Shown here piece after piece: positions 33,338-43,900 of a stretch of 64,000 nt of DNA. The stretch comes from Agromyces subbeticus DSM 16689. Lineage in GTDB: Bacteria > Actinomycetota > Actinomycetes > Actinomycetales > Microbacteriaceae. Position numbers and translations under genes: made by a program. Where the stretch lies: NCBI RefSeq assembly GCF_000421565.1, contig NZ_ATXG01000011.1:81293-145292 (forward strand), written 5' to 3'. Numbering within the stretch: position 1 is the first letter of the stretch; every line of letters starts with the position of its first letter. The notes under the pieces were generated by a model that searched no databases, had not been told where the DNA came from, and was given only the letters and a program-made list of their open reading frames with translations.

Positions 33338-35077
33338 TCACACCCGCGCGATCACCGCACCTACATCCGTGCCGCGCGGCAGCACTCCGTACTGCGCACC
33401 GCCCTCGCCGCCCAGCCGGGCGCGCACGAATGCGTCGGCGACCGGCTCGGGTGCGAAGCGCAGCATGAGCGAGCCCTGCAGCACGAGAGCGAGGCGTTCG
33501 GTCAGCTCCCGGGCGCGGGCGGCGGCGGTCTCGGCAACAGTCGCCGATAACTCGCGCGCGAGCCCCTGCGCCGCAGCGAGCGCACCGTCGAATGCCGGCG
33601 AACGGCCAGCCGCCGAGCCGACCTCGGTGAAGAACGCCTCGAACGCCTCGGGTTCCCGGTCGAGCACGCGCAGCACGTCGAGCGCGATGATGTTGCCCGA
33701 GCCCTCCCAGATCGCGAGCAGCGGTTGCTCCCGGTAACGCCGTGCGAGCGGGAACGCCTCGGTGTACCCGTTGCCGCCGAGGCACTCGAGCGCCTCGGCC
33801 GCGTGGCCCGCGCCGCGCTTGCAGACCCAGTACTTCGAGACGGCCGTCGCCAGCCGCCGGAACGCCTGCTCGGCACCATCCGCATCGACGTCGTACGCCC
33901 GCGCGAGGCGCATCGCGGTGAGGGTCGCGGCCTCCGACTCGAGCGCGAGGTCGGCGACGACCGCCGCCATCGCGGGCTGGTCGACGAGCATCGAGCCGAA
34001 CGCCCGGCGGTCCCGCACGTGCCAGGCGGCCTCGGCGATCGCCTGGCGCATGCCCGCGGCAGAGCCGATCATGCAGTCGAGCCGGGTGCGCGTCACCATC
34101 TGTACGATGGTCGCGACGCCGCGTCCTTCCTCGCCGATGAGCCAGCCCGCCGTGCCGTCGAGCTCGATCTCGCTCGAGGCGTTGGAGCGATTGCCGAGCT
34201 TGTCCTTCAGCCGTTGGATGCGGAAGACGTTGCGCGAGCCGTCGGGCAGCACCCGCGGCACGAAGAAGCAGCTGAGCCCCTGCGGCGCCTGGGCGAGCAC
34301 GAGAAAAGCGTCGCTCATCGGCGCGCTGCAGAACCACTTGTGGCCCGTCAGGCCGTACTCGGCTCCCCACGAGTCCGGGCCGCCGCCGGCACCGCCGTCA
34401 CCGTCTCGCCGCTCGGCGCGCGTCGTGTTCGCGCGCACGTCGGAGCCGCCTTGCTTCTCGGTCATCGCCATGCCCACGAGCGCCGACTGCTTCGCTGCGT
34501 CGCCCCCGCCGGCCACGCGCGCTCCGCCGAGCGCCGGCTCGTACGAGCGGCTCAGCAGCCGCGGCATCCATTCGTCTTGCAAGCCGGATGCCGCGAGCTC
34601 GAGCGTCGGCACCGCAGCGTGCGTCATCGACACCGGGCAGGCGTGACCGGGCTCGACCTGCGCGAACAGGAAGAACGCGACGGCCCGGTCGACGTTCGCC
34701 CCCGGCCCGGGCGACGCCGCGGCCCCGGTGTGCGCGCCCGCGCCGACCGCCGCCGCGATGACTCGGTGATAGGCGTCGTCGTACTCGACCTCGTCGATGC
34801 GCCGGCCCCAGCGGTCGTGGGTGCGCAGCACAGGGATGTGCGTGTTCGCCCGCTCGGCGTCGCGCTGGAACGCGGCCGAACCGACGAGCCTGCCGACCTC
34901 GACGAGCGCAGCGGATGCCGCAGGGCCGGCGCCATCACTCGAGGGCTCGTCCCCCGCGACATCCGTGCCCCCGCGCCCCCAGCGCGCGACGGCCTCGACG
35001 AGCGGCACGTTCGACGTGTACTCGTCGACGCCCTCGCGCGGCGGCGGCTGGTTCTCGACCTCGTGCGTGTTGATCAT
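33338..35077 (-). CDS. aidB: AidB-like acyl-CoA dehydrogenase family protein
   Basis: Flavoprotein of 579 residues closely following E. coli AidB along its whole length: NQPPPREGVDEYTSNVPLVE, VGMAMTEKQGGSDVRANTTR, RLKDKLGNRSNASSEIELDG, KYWVCKRGAGHAAEALECLG and LAIWEGSGNIIALDVLRVLD. AidB belongs to the acyl-CoA dehydrogenase superfamily, binds FAD and DNA and is part of the adaptive response to alkylating agents; its enzymatic role is unsettled. No ada gene is adjacent. Loops at about 40-60 and 200-240 are longer and rich in Gly/Ala/Asp. A DNA methyltransferase repair gene (ogt) is 10 kb away. Confidence 0.9.
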   Translation of the reverse strand: MINTHEVENQPPPREGVDEYTSNVPLVEAVARWGRGGTDVAGDEPSSDGAGPAASAALVEVGRLVGSAAFQRDAERANTHIPVLRTHDRWGRRIDEVEYDDAYHRVIAAAVGAGAHTGAAASPGPGANVDRAVAFFLFAQVEPGHACPVSMTHAAVPTLELAASGLQDEWMPRLLSRSYEPALGGARVAGGGDAAKQSALVGMAMTEKQGGSDVRANTTRAERRDGDGGAGGGPDSWGAEYGLTGHKWFCSAPMSDAFLVLAQAPQGLSCFFVPRVLPDGSRNVFRIQRLKDKLGNRSNASSEIELDGTAGWLIGEEGRGVATIVQMVTRTRLDCMIGSAAGMRQAIAEAAWHVRDRRAFGSMLVDQPAMAAVVADLALESEAATLTAMRLARAYDVDADGAEQAFRRLATAVSKYWVCKRGAGHAAEALECLGGNGYTEAFPLARRYREQPLLAIWEGSGNIIALDVLRVLDREPEAFEAFFTEVGSAAGRSPAFDGALAAAQGLARELSATVAETAAARARELTERLALVLQGSLMLRFAPEPVADAFVRARLGGEGGAQYGVLPRGTDVGAVIARV

Positions 35078-35412
35078 CGACGACCTCCGCCCCCATTGTC
35101 ACCGCTCGGGGCGCAGTCGTCACTGCTCACCGCGACGTCGGGCGCCGTTTCGATGCGAACGCAACGAACGTGCGCCAAAGCGCTGACCCCGGCCGATTTC
35201 GCTCTTGGTGAACGCGCCCCACGGATGCCCCGTTGCGCTTGCGTCGGATTCCTTACCATGTGAGGCTGAATCGCTGCAATGTCGTACGGGGGTGCGATGC
35301 TGCAGGTCGAGCGACAGGGTGCAGGTGCTCTGGTCGCCGTCGTCGTGCGCGCATGAATGCGTCGCGCCTGCGGCATCCGCTCGATTCACTGACTCCTCGC
35401 ACTGGAGACGCC
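35078..35412. other. Divergent intergenic region of 335 nt
   Basis: It lies between aidB (minus) and the ABC exporter operon (plus). A TACCAT hexamer (35254-35259) with TTGCGC 15 nt upstream (35233-35238) is a weak promoter candidate for the exporter. Open frames here have no recognisable sequence. Confidence 0.4.
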
Positions 35413-37146
35413 ATGCTCGGAAAAATCCTCGTCCGTTACCTCAAACCCTATAAGTGGCTCCTGCTCGGCGTGCTGGTCTTCCAGTTCGTCTCGGCACTGG
35501 CCACGTTCAATCTGCCGAGCCTCAACGCGGCGATCATCGACAACGGCGTCGCCAAGGGCGACACCGCGTACATCTGGTCGACCGGCTCGCTGATGCTGGT
35601 GATCTCCCTCGGGCAGATCACCGCGTCGATCATCGCCACCTACTTCGCCGCGCGTGCAGCGATGAAGGCCGGCCGCGATATCCGCGACGACGTGTTCGAG
35701 CGGGTCTCGACCTTCTCCGAACGCGAAGTCTCGGTCTTCGGCCCCGGCTCACTCATCACGCGCAACACCAACGACGTGCAGCAGGTGCAGATGCTCGCGA
35801 TGATGGGCGGCACGTTCCTCGTGACCGCGCCGATCCTCGCGATCGGCGGCATCATCATGGCCCTGCAGCAAGACGTCGGCCTCTCGTGGATCATCGCGGT
35901 CGCGGTGCCGGTCCTGCTCGTCGTCGCCGTGCTCATCATCGGCCGCATGGTGCCGCTGTTCCGGAGCTACCAGACGAAGCTCGACAACGTGAACCGCATC
36001 ATGCGCGAGCAGCTCACCGGCATCCGGGTGGTTCGCGCCTTCGTGCGCGAGCCCATCGAAGAAGAGCGCTTCCGCGGCGCGAACACCGACATCCTCGTCG
36101 TCGGCCGCAAGGTCGGTTCGCTCTTCGTGCTGCTCTTCCCCCTCTTCATGCTGATCCTGAACGTCACCGTCGTGGGCGTCGTCTGGTTCGGTGCGATCGA
36201 GGTCGACGCGGGCACCGTGCAGATCGGCACGCTCTTCGCGTTCATGCAGTACGTCATGCTCATCCTCACGGGTGTGCTCATGGCGAGCTTCATGACGATG
36301 ATGATCCCGCGCGCCGCCGTCTCGGCCGAGCGCATCTCCGAGGTGCTCGACGCAGACACGTCGCTCGTGCGGCCCGAGAACCCCGTGACCGAGCTGCCGA
36401 CGCCCGGCACCGTCGAGTTCGCCGACGCCGAGTTCACCTACCCCGGCGCGCAGCACCCAGTGCTGTCGGGCATCACCTTCTCGGCAGCACCGGGCGAGAC
36501 CGTCGCGATCGTCGGCTCGACCGGCGCCGGCAAGACGACGCTCATCTCGCTGATCCCCCGCCTCTTCGACGTGACCGGCGGCAGCGTCAAGGTCAACGGC
36601 GTCGACGTGCGCGAAGCCGACCTCGAACACTTGTGGTCGACGATCGGCCTCGTGCCGCAGCGTCCGTTCCTCTTCAGCGGCACCGTCGCGTCGAACCTGC
36701 GGTTCGGGCGCGAAGAGGCCACCGATGAAGAGCTGTGGCACGCACTCGAGATCGCCCAGGGTCGCGACTTCGTCGAAGAGATGGAGGGCGGCCTCGACGC
36801 GAAGATCTCGCAGGGCGGCACCAACGTCTCGGGTGGCCAGCGCCAGCGGCTCGCGATCGCCCGTGCGATCGTGCACAACCCCGGCATCCTCGTGTTCGAC
36901 GACTCGTTCTCGGCGCTCGATCTCACGACCGACGCCAGACTCAGGCAAGCACTCTGGAGGGAGTTGCCGCAGGTGACGAAGATCGTCGTGGCACAGCGCG
37001 TGTCGACCATCACCGACGCCGACCGCATCGTCGTGCTCGACGACGGCGGCATGGTGGGCATCGGCACGCACGAGCAGTTGCTCGAGTCGAGCAGCACCTA
37101 CCGCGAGATCGTCGAAAGCCAGCTCGGAGTGGAGGCAAGCGCATGA
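35413..37146 (+). CDS. ABC exporter half-transporter, degenerate ATP site subunit
   Basis: Type IV (exporter fold) ABC protein of 577 residues: six helices in the first 310 residues and a C-terminal ATPase domain. Walker A is STGAGKTTL, the signature NVSGGQRQR is canonical, but Walker B ends LVFDDSFSALD with Asp where the catalytic Glu should be, and the switch reads VAQRVSTI with Gln instead of His. These changes mark the non-hydrolysing site of heterodimeric exporters such as TM287/288. The start at 35413 follows TGGAG. The stop overlaps the next gene by 4 nt, and that gene encodes the partner. Confidence 0.93.
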   Translation: MLGKILVRYLKPYKWLLLGVLVFQFVSALATFNLPSLNAAIIDNGVAKGDTAYIWSTGSLMLVISLGQITASIIATYFAARAAMKAGRDIRDDVFERVSTFSEREVSVFGPGSLITRNTNDVQQVQMLAMMGGTFLVTAPILAIGGIIMALQQDVGLSWIIAVAVPVLLVVAVLIIGRMVPLFRSYQTKLDNVNRIMREQLTGIRVVRAFVREPIEEERFRGANTDILVVGRKVGSLFVLLFPLFMLILNVTVVGVVWFGAIEVDAGTVQIGTLFAFMQYVMLILTGVLMASFMTMMIPRAAVSAERISEVLDADTSLVRPENPVTELPTPGTVEFADAEFTYPGAQHPVLSGITFSAAPGETVAIVGSTGAGKTTLISLIPRLFDVTGGSVKVNGVDVREADLEHLWSTIGLVPQRPFLFSGTVASNLRFGREEATDEELWHALEIAQGRDFVEEMEGGLDAKISQGGTNVSGGQRQRLAIARAIVHNPGILVFDDSFSALDLTTDARLRQALWRELPQVTKIVVAQRVSTITDADRIVVLDDGGMVGIGTHEQLLESSSTYREIVESQLGVEASA

Positions 37147-39401
37147 GCAACGACACCAAGCTGACAGCTGAAGAGCAACTCGAGATCGAGCTCGGCGAGC
37201 AGGCGCGCATCAACGCCGACGACTGGAGCGGTGCGGTCGCACCGGGTAAGGCGAAGAACTTCGGTCAGAGCTTCGGCCGATTGATCGGCCTGCTGAAGCC
37301 GCACGCCTTCGCGTTCATCTTCGTGTCGATCCTCGGCGCACTCGGCGTCGTGCTCACGGTGCTCGCACCGAAGGTGCTCGGCGAGGCGACGAACATCATC
37401 TTCGAGGGCGTCGCCTCCGCGGGGCTCGGCGCGCAGTTCCCGGCGGGCACCCCGCAGGCCGATGTGGTCGAGGCGCTGCGCGCGTCAGGTCAGACCGACT
37501 TCGCGAACATGGTCGCGGCCATGGACAACTTCCAGGTCGGGGCGGGCGTCGACTTCGTCGCCCTCAGTCAGGTCATCGTGCTGGTGCTCGGGCTGTACTT
37601 CCTGGCCTCCGTGCTCACCTGGCTGCAGGGCTACGTGATCAACATCGTCATGGTGAAGACCATGTGGCGCCTGCGCGAGTCGGTCGAGGCGAAGATCAAC
37701 CGTCTGCCGCTGAGCTACTTCGACAAGGTGCAGCGCGGTGAGCTGATCTCGCGGGTCACGAACGACATCGACAACATCACACAGGCGATGCAGCAGTCGC
37801 TGTCGACGGTGGTCACCTCGGTGCTCACGGTCATCGGCGTGATGATCATGATGTTCTCGATCTCGTGGCAGCTCGCGCTCGTCGCCCTCGTCTCGCTGCC
37901 GCTCATGGCCGTGATCTTCGGCGTCATCGGTCCGAAGTCGCAGAAGGCCTTCGGCATCCAGTGGCGCAAGGTCGGCCGCCTGAACGCTCGCGTCGAAGAG
38001 TCGTTCTCGGGTCACGCGCTCGTCAAGGTCTTCGGTCGCGAAGAGACGTCGCGCGAGGCCTTCAAGAAGGAGAACCAGGAGCTGTTCGAGGCCTCCTTCA
38101 AGGCGCAGTTCCTCTCGGGCATCATCATGCCCGGCATGATGTTCATCGGAAACCTGACGTACGTCGGCATCGCGGTGCTCGGCGGGCTCATGGTCACGAC
38201 CGGCCAGCTGCGCCTCGGTGATGTGCAGGCGTTCATCCAGTACTCGCAGCAGTTCACGCAGCCGCTCTCGGAACTGGGCGGCATGGCAGCGGTCGTGCAG
38301 TCGGGCACCGCCTCGGCCGAGCGGGTCTTCGAACTGCTCGACGCCGAAGAGCAAGAGCCCGATGCAGCGGATGCCCCGGCGCCGGTCGACGGCGACGGCA
38401 CGATCGAGTTCGAGCACGTGTCGTTCTCGTACACCCCCGAGCGCCCGCTGATCACCGACCTGTCGTTCCGGGTGGAGCCCGGGCAGACGGTCGCGATCGT
38501 CGGGCCGACGGGTGCCGGCAAGACGACGCTCGTGAATCTCATCATGCGGTTCTACGAGCTCGACGGCGGGCGCATCCTGCTCGACGGGCAGAACATCGCC
38601 GACCTGACGCGTCGCGATGTGCGCGACCGCACCGGCATGGTGCTGCAGGACCCGTGGCTGTTCGCCGGCACGATCCGCGAGAACATCCGGTACGGTCGCC
38701 AGACGGCGACCGACGAAGAGGTGCTCGCGGCCGCGCAGGCGACGTACGTCGACCGTTTCGTGCACTCGCTGCCCGACGGTTACGACACCGTGCTCGACGA
38801 AGACGCCTCCAACGTCTCGGCGGGTGAGAAGCAGCTCATCACGATCGCCCGTGCGTTCGTGGCGCAGCCGTCGGTGCTGATCCTCGACGAGGCGACCTCG
38901 TCGGTCGACACCCGCACCGAGCTGTTGCTGCAGCACGCGATGGCGGCGCTCCGCGAGGGGCGCACGTCGTTCGTGATCGCGCACCGTCTCTCGACGATCC
39001 GCGACGCCGACCTCATCCTCGTGATGGAGCACGGCGACATCGTCGAGAAGGGCAACCACGACGAGCTCATCGCGGCGAAGGGCGCCTACTACCGCCTGTA
39101 CAACTCGCAGTTCGAGCAGGCGGCGACCGACATCGACGCCGAACTCGCGGCCGAAGACGGCACGGTCGTGTCGTCGGCCGATGGCGCTGAGGGTGGCGAC
39201 GAGGGCGAGCATGACGGCGTCGAATCGGCGCTGACCGCGGCGACGGTCGCGGCACCGAACGTCGCCGGAGGCATGGGCGGATTCGGCGAAGCCGAGAGCA
39301 TCGCCGATGGCGGAGCAGGCGCCGGCAGCGGCTCGGCTTCGGGCTCGGCCGCGGGCTCGGCGTCCGGATCGGATTCCGGCTCGGAAGCACCGCGGTCGTA
39401 G
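37143..39401 (+). CDS. ABC exporter half-transporter, catalytic subunit
   Basis: Partner of the preceding gene, 752 residues. It has an N-terminal extension of about 45 residues, six helices with a long loop between helices 1 and 2 (about residues 85-135), and an ATPase domain with Walker A GPTGAGKTTL, canonical Walker B plus Glu (LILDEATSSVD) and the switch IAHRLSTI. Its signature is NVSAGEKQL, less canonical, and completes the degenerate site of the pair, as expected for heterodimers. The last 90 residues are acidic and then Gly/Ser/Ala-rich. Drugs, lipids or peptides are possible cargo. A strong terminator follows. Confidence 0.93.
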   Translation: MSNDTKLTAEEQLEIELGEQARINADDWSGAVAPGKAKNFGQSFGRLIGLLKPHAFAFIFVSILGALGVVLTVLAPKVLGEATNIIFEGVASAGLGAQFPAGTPQADVVEALRASGQTDFANMVAAMDNFQVGAGVDFVALSQVIVLVLGLYFLASVLTWLQGYVINIVMVKTMWRLRESVEAKINRLPLSYFDKVQRGELISRVTNDIDNITQAMQQSLSTVVTSVLTVIGVMIMMFSISWQLALVALVSLPLMAVIFGVIGPKSQKAFGIQWRKVGRLNARVEESFSGHALVKVFGREETSREAFKKENQELFEASFKAQFLSGIIMPGMMFIGNLTYVGIAVLGGLMVTTGQLRLGDVQAFIQYSQQFTQPLSELGGMAAVVQSGTASAERVFELLDAEEQEPDAADAPAPVDGDGTIEFEHVSFSYTPERPLITDLSFRVEPGQTVAIVGPTGAGKTTLVNLIMRFYELDGGRILLDGQNIADLTRRDVRDRTGMVLQDPWLFAGTIRENIRYGRQTATDEEVLAAAQATYVDRFVHSLPDGYDTVLDEDASNVSAGEKQLITIARAFVAQPSVLILDEATSSVDTRTELLLQHAMAALREGRTSFVIAHRLSTIRDADLILVMEHGDIVEKGNHDELIAAKGAYYRLYNSQFEQAATDIDAELAAEDGTVVSSADGAEGGDEGEHDGVESALTAATVAAPNVAGGMGGFGEAESIADGGAGAGSGSASGSAAGSASGSDSGSEAPRS

Positions 39402-39416
39402 TTCGAAACGCTCGAT

Positions 39417-39455
39417 GAGACGCCCGCCCGAATCACTGATTCGGGCGGGCGTCTC
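39417..39455 (+). terminator. Intrinsic terminator after the ABC exporter operon
   Basis: Two perfect 19-nt arms (39417-39435 and 39437-39455), GC-rich, beginning GAGACGCCCGCCCG, followed by GTGTTT. It is the strongest stem-loop in the window. Confidence 0.92.
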
Positions 39456-39503
39456 GTGTTTCACGGTGCGTTCCGCAGGCCCGGTCGGGCAGAGGCGCTC
39501 GGA

Positions 39504-39515
39504 TACGCTGGAGAC
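39504..39515 (+). promoter_or_regulatory. Leaderless-type promoter of the MFS gene
   Basis: TACGCT (39504-39509), then 6 nt, then the GTG start at 39516. Confidence 0.55.
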
Positions 39516-40901
39516 GTGACGACACTGCCTCCGCCGGCCCGCCCGTGGCGGCTCTGGCTGGTGTGGGGTGTCGGGGTCGCGGCCTACATGCTGTCGGTGA
39601 CGAACCGCACCTCGCTCGCCGCGGTCGGCGTCGACGCGGCCGTGCGCTTCGATGCGGATGCCTCGACGCTGTCGATGTTCGCGGTCATCCAGCTCTTCGT
39701 CTACGGCGCGATGCAGATTCCGGTCGGCATCCTGCTCGATCGCTTCGGTGCGCGACCGATCATCACAGCCGGCATGTTCCTCATGGCCATCGGCCAGCTC
39801 GTGATGGCGTTCGCGCCCGATGTCGGCACGGCGATCTTCGCCCGCATGCTGCTGGGCGCGGGCGACGCCGCGATCTTCCCGAGCGTGCTGCGCGTGGTCG
39901 CGGTGTGGTTCCCCGAGAAGCGCGCGCCGTTCATGGTGCAGCTGACGGGCATCGTCGGGCAATCGGGGCAGCTGCTCGCGATTCTGCCGATGGCGGCACT
40001 GCTGCACGCGACGAGCTGGACCGTCGCGTTCGGCAGTCTCGCCGGCCTCGGTGTGCTCTTCACGGTGCTGACGTTCGCCGTGATCCGCAACCGACCACCC
40101 GGGCTCGCCGCCGACGTGAGCGTCGACACCGCGACCGGTGCGATGCACGCCGTGACGTCATCGGCCGACCTGCGCAAGGGGTTCCGCGAGTCGTGGGCGC
40201 ACCCCGCGACGCGGCTCGCGTTCTGGTCGCACTTCACGACCCCGTTCTCGGGCACCGCGTTCATGCTGCTGTGGGGGTTCCCGTTCCTCACGGTCGGCGA
40301 GGGCCTCTCCCCCGCGATGGCCTCGCTCATCTTCACGATCTACGTCGTCGCCGGCATGCTGGTCGGCCCCGTCATCGGTGCGCTCTCGAGCCGGCACCCG
40401 ATGCGGCGCTCGCGCATGCTCGTGCTGCCGATCGTCGCCATCCAGATGGCCGCCTGGCTCGCCGTGATCGCGTGGCCGGACTCGGCGCCGCTGTGGCTGC
40501 TCTTCGTGCTGGCCCTCGCCCTGAGCCTCGGCGGGCCGGCATCGATGATCGGCTTCGATCACGCTCGCACCTACAACCCGCGCCACCGCCTCAGCACCGC
40601 GACCGGCATCGTCAACGTCGGCGGCTTCCTCGCCGCGCTGCTCGCCATCCTGCTCATCGGCATCGCGATGGATGCCCAGGGCGCGGGCACCCCCGACACC
40701 TACACCCTCGAGGCGTTCCGGCTCGCGTTCCTCACCCAAGTGCCACTGTGGCTCCTCGGCGCCGGGTTCGTCATCTTCGAGCGCCGTCGTACGCGCGTGC
40801 ATCTCGGGCTCGAGCAGCCTCGCACGCGTCGGGGCGACCGCCGGACGACCGGGCCCCTTGACGAGCCGATGCTCGGCGAGAAAGATGAGGAAGGTTCGTG
40901 A
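39516..40901 (+). CDS. MFS transporter
   Basis: Membrane protein of 461 residues with twelve helices. The loop motif after helix 2 is LLDRFGARPIITAGMFLMAI (G-x-x-x-D-R-x-G-R-R form). Other helices are LWLVWGVGVAAYMLSVTNRT, MASLIFTIYVVAGMLVGPVI and GFLAALLAILLIGIAMDAQG. The sequence resembles the nitrate/nitrite and sugar-phosphate-like MFS branches, but the substrate cannot be assigned. The C-terminus is a basic tail in the cytoplasm. The GTG start was chosen because of the -10 element and the family start; it lies after the terminator of the ABC genes. Confidence 0.88.
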   Translation: MTTLPPPARPWRLWLVWGVGVAAYMLSVTNRTSLAAVGVDAAVRFDADASTLSMFAVIQLFVYGAMQIPVGILLDRFGARPIITAGMFLMAIGQLVMAFAPDVGTAIFARMLLGAGDAAIFPSVLRVVAVWFPEKRAPFMVQLTGIVGQSGQLLAILPMAALLHATSWTVAFGSLAGLGVLFTVLTFAVIRNRPPGLAADVSVDTATGAMHAVTSSADLRKGFRESWAHPATRLAFWSHFTTPFSGTAFMLLWGFPFLTVGEGLSPAMASLIFTIYVVAGMLVGPVIGALSSRHPMRRSRMLVLPIVAIQMAAWLAVIAWPDSAPLWLLFVLALALSLGGPASMIGFDHARTYNPRHRLSTATGIVNVGGFLAALLAILLIGIAMDAQGAGTPDTYTLEAFRLAFLTQVPLWLLGAGFVIFERRRTRVHLGLEQPRTRRGDRRTTGPLDEPMLGEKDEEGS

Positions 40902-40937
40902 CCGCATCTGGTTCGTGAATGTACAAGGGGGTACATC

Positions 40938-43900
40938 GTGTTCCACGCTCGCACCATTCGTCAGCTCGCCGTCGCCACCGCGGCGGCGCTGCTCGTCACC
41001 GCCATCAGCGCAGCTCCGGCCGGCGCGGCGCCACCGCCACCGGCGGCCGACGACCATCTCGCGGTCTATACGGGCACCGTCGACGCCGACGGGCTCGCCG
41101 CGATCGTCGACCTCGGCATCGACCGGCACGACATCGTCGCGGCACCGGTCGACGGCGATCCGAACGAACTCGCCGTCGAGGTGATCATCTCGGGCGAGCA
41201 GGCAGCGGCACTCGCCGAGACCGGCACGGCGTTGGAACAGAAGACTCCGGATGCCGCGAGGCGCTCGTTGCAGGTCGACCCGACGGTGTTCCGGCGCTAC
41301 GCCGGCGCGGGCGGGCTGCAGGAGGAACTGCAGTCGCAAGCCGCGGCGCATCCGACGATCGCCGAGCTCGAGGTGATCGGCCAGACCGTCATGGGGCAGG
41401 ACATCACCGCCGTGCGCGTGACGAAGAACCCCGCTCGCACGAAAGACGGCAAGCGGCCGGCGACGGTGTTCATGGGCGCGCAGCACGCGCGCGAGTGGAT
41501 CACGCCCGAGATGGTGCGACGCCTGCTCGACCAGGTGCTGAACGGCTACGGCTCGGACCCGAAGATCACCGAGCTCGTGAACTCCACCGAGATGTGGTTC
41601 ATCCCCGTCGCGAACCCTGACGGCTACGACTTCACCTTCGAGGAGGATCAGCGGCTCTGGCGCAAGAACCTGCGCGACAACAACGGCGACGGCATCACCA
41701 CGGTGGGCGACGGCGTCGACCTGAACCGCAACTACCCGACCCGCTGGGGATACGACAACGAGGGCTCGTCGCCGAACCCGGCGAGCGACACCTATCGCGG
41801 CCCCGCGCCGGCATCCGAACCCGAGACTCAAGCACTCGACTCGCTGTTCGACCGCATCACGCCCGAGTTCCTGATCAACTACCACTCTGCCGCCGAACTG
41901 CTGCTGCACGGCATCGGCTGGCAAGTGGCGACCCCGTCGCCCGACGACGTGATCTACGAGGCGATGGTCGGCGACGACGCGAACCCCGCGGTGCCGGGCT
42001 ACGACCCCGACATCTCGGCCGAGCTCTACGTGACGAACGGCGACACGGACTCGCACATGCAGGAGGCGCACGGCACGCTCGGCTTCACGCCCGAGATGGC
42101 GACGTGCGAATCAGCATCCGATTCGGTGCCCGACGACGAGTGGGAGGCCGCCGATTGCGAGAGCGGCTTCAACTTCCCCGATGACGAAGAGCTGATCCAG
42201 ACCGAGTTCGAGAAGAACGTGCCGTTCGCGCTCTCGGTCGCGGAGTCGGCGCTCGACCCGAACGACCCGGTCTCGGTCGTCGACCGCGAGGCGGCCGACT
42301 TCACGGTCGACACGTTCGACGTCTCGTACGGCGACTCCCAGCCCGTGGCCGTCGTCGCCAAGCGCGACCTGCTCGCGAAGTTCATGAGCTACCGCATCAA
42401 CGGCGGTCGCACCCAGGTCGCCCTCGTCAAGGAATGGCAGGGCGGCGAACGCTACGGCGATGAGAATGATGACTACTTCGCCGAGTACCGCGGCACCGTG
42501 CGCGGCGCATCACCGGGCGACACGGTCGAGGTGTGGTTCTCTGCCTTCCCGTCGATCCGCGACCTGTTGAAGGGCGAGAAGGTGCGCAAGATCGAGAGCG
42601 AGCACTTCACGTACACGCTCGCGCAAGACACCGGCACCGAGGCGCTCGTGATCGCGAACGAGGATTACACGGGAGTGAACCCGACGTATCCGGCGGGCAC
42701 GAACGCACCGAAGTACCTCGACGAGCACGTCGCCGCCCTCGAGGCGAACGGCGTCACCCCCGATGTCTGGGATGTCGACGCACAGGGCGTGCCGCACGAC
42801 CTCGCCGTGCTCGGGCACTACGACACCGTGCTCTGGTACCTCGGCGACAATCGTCTGACGCAAGACCCCGAAGACGAGTTGACCGAAGTGGGCAGCGGCG
42901 CGCTGCCCGATCTCTCGGTCGCCGAGCGCACGCAGTACCTCACGATCGCGGTGCGCGACTTCATGAACGAGGGCGGCAAGCTCGCCTATGCGGGAGAGAC
43001 GACCGGCTATTACGGGGTGCTCGCGGGCACGCTCGGCGGCCTCTACTACGGCCTGAATGGTGCGCCCGAAGCGCCGTGCGCGGTCACCGAAGACCTCTTC
43101 AGCGACTGCCTGCTCTACGCCGACGACTTCACGCAGTACTGGCTCGGCGCCAACAATCGCACGCCGCTCGCGGCGGGCGGCGTGCTCGGCACCGCCGACC
43201 CGTTCGGCGGATTCGAGTCGCTGTTCGGCGGCCCCGCGACATCCGACAACCCCGTGAATGAGGCGGGCGCGCTGATTCCGACGAGCGAGGTTCTACCGGC
43301 CGACGAGTTCCCGCAGTTCGAGAGCTCGGCGATCGCCGACTACCTCGACCCGCAGGGTCCGTTCATCGCGGTCGAGGGCGAGTGGGCGATGGCCGCGACG
43401 CACATCGACGACGGGTACCAGCGCCTGGCACGCACGTACGACCTGTCGACCGTGACGGCGGCGGATGCCCCGGCATTCGAGGCGCAGTTCTCCTTCTCGA
43501 CCGAGGAGGCCTACGACCACGTGATCGTCGAGGCGCGTCAGGTGGGCACGGATGCCTGGACGACGCTCGCCGACGCGAACGGCGGCACGACCTCCGACGT
43601 TCCCGCCGAGTGCGAGGCCGGGTTCTTCGTCGACGAGCATCCGCAACTCGAGCACTACCTGACGGTCGGCGACCCGTGCACGCCCACCGGGTCGAGCGGT
43701 CAGTGGAACTCGTTCACCGCATCGTCGAACGGCTGGGTGCCGGTGTCGTTCGACCTCAGCGCGTTCGCCGGCCAGCAGGTCGAGATCGTCGTCAGCTACG
43801 TGACCGACCCGTTCACGGGTGAGACCGGGCTGATCGTCGACGATACGAGCCTCGAGGTGGCGGGCGTGCCGACCGAGGCCGAGGGCTTCGAGTCGGGGCT

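Noticed and set aside
37485..40148. Minus-strand frame of 887 codons over the ABC exporter
   Set aside because: Complement of a strongly conserved ABC gene and crosses a strong terminator; composition is that of an antisense frame.
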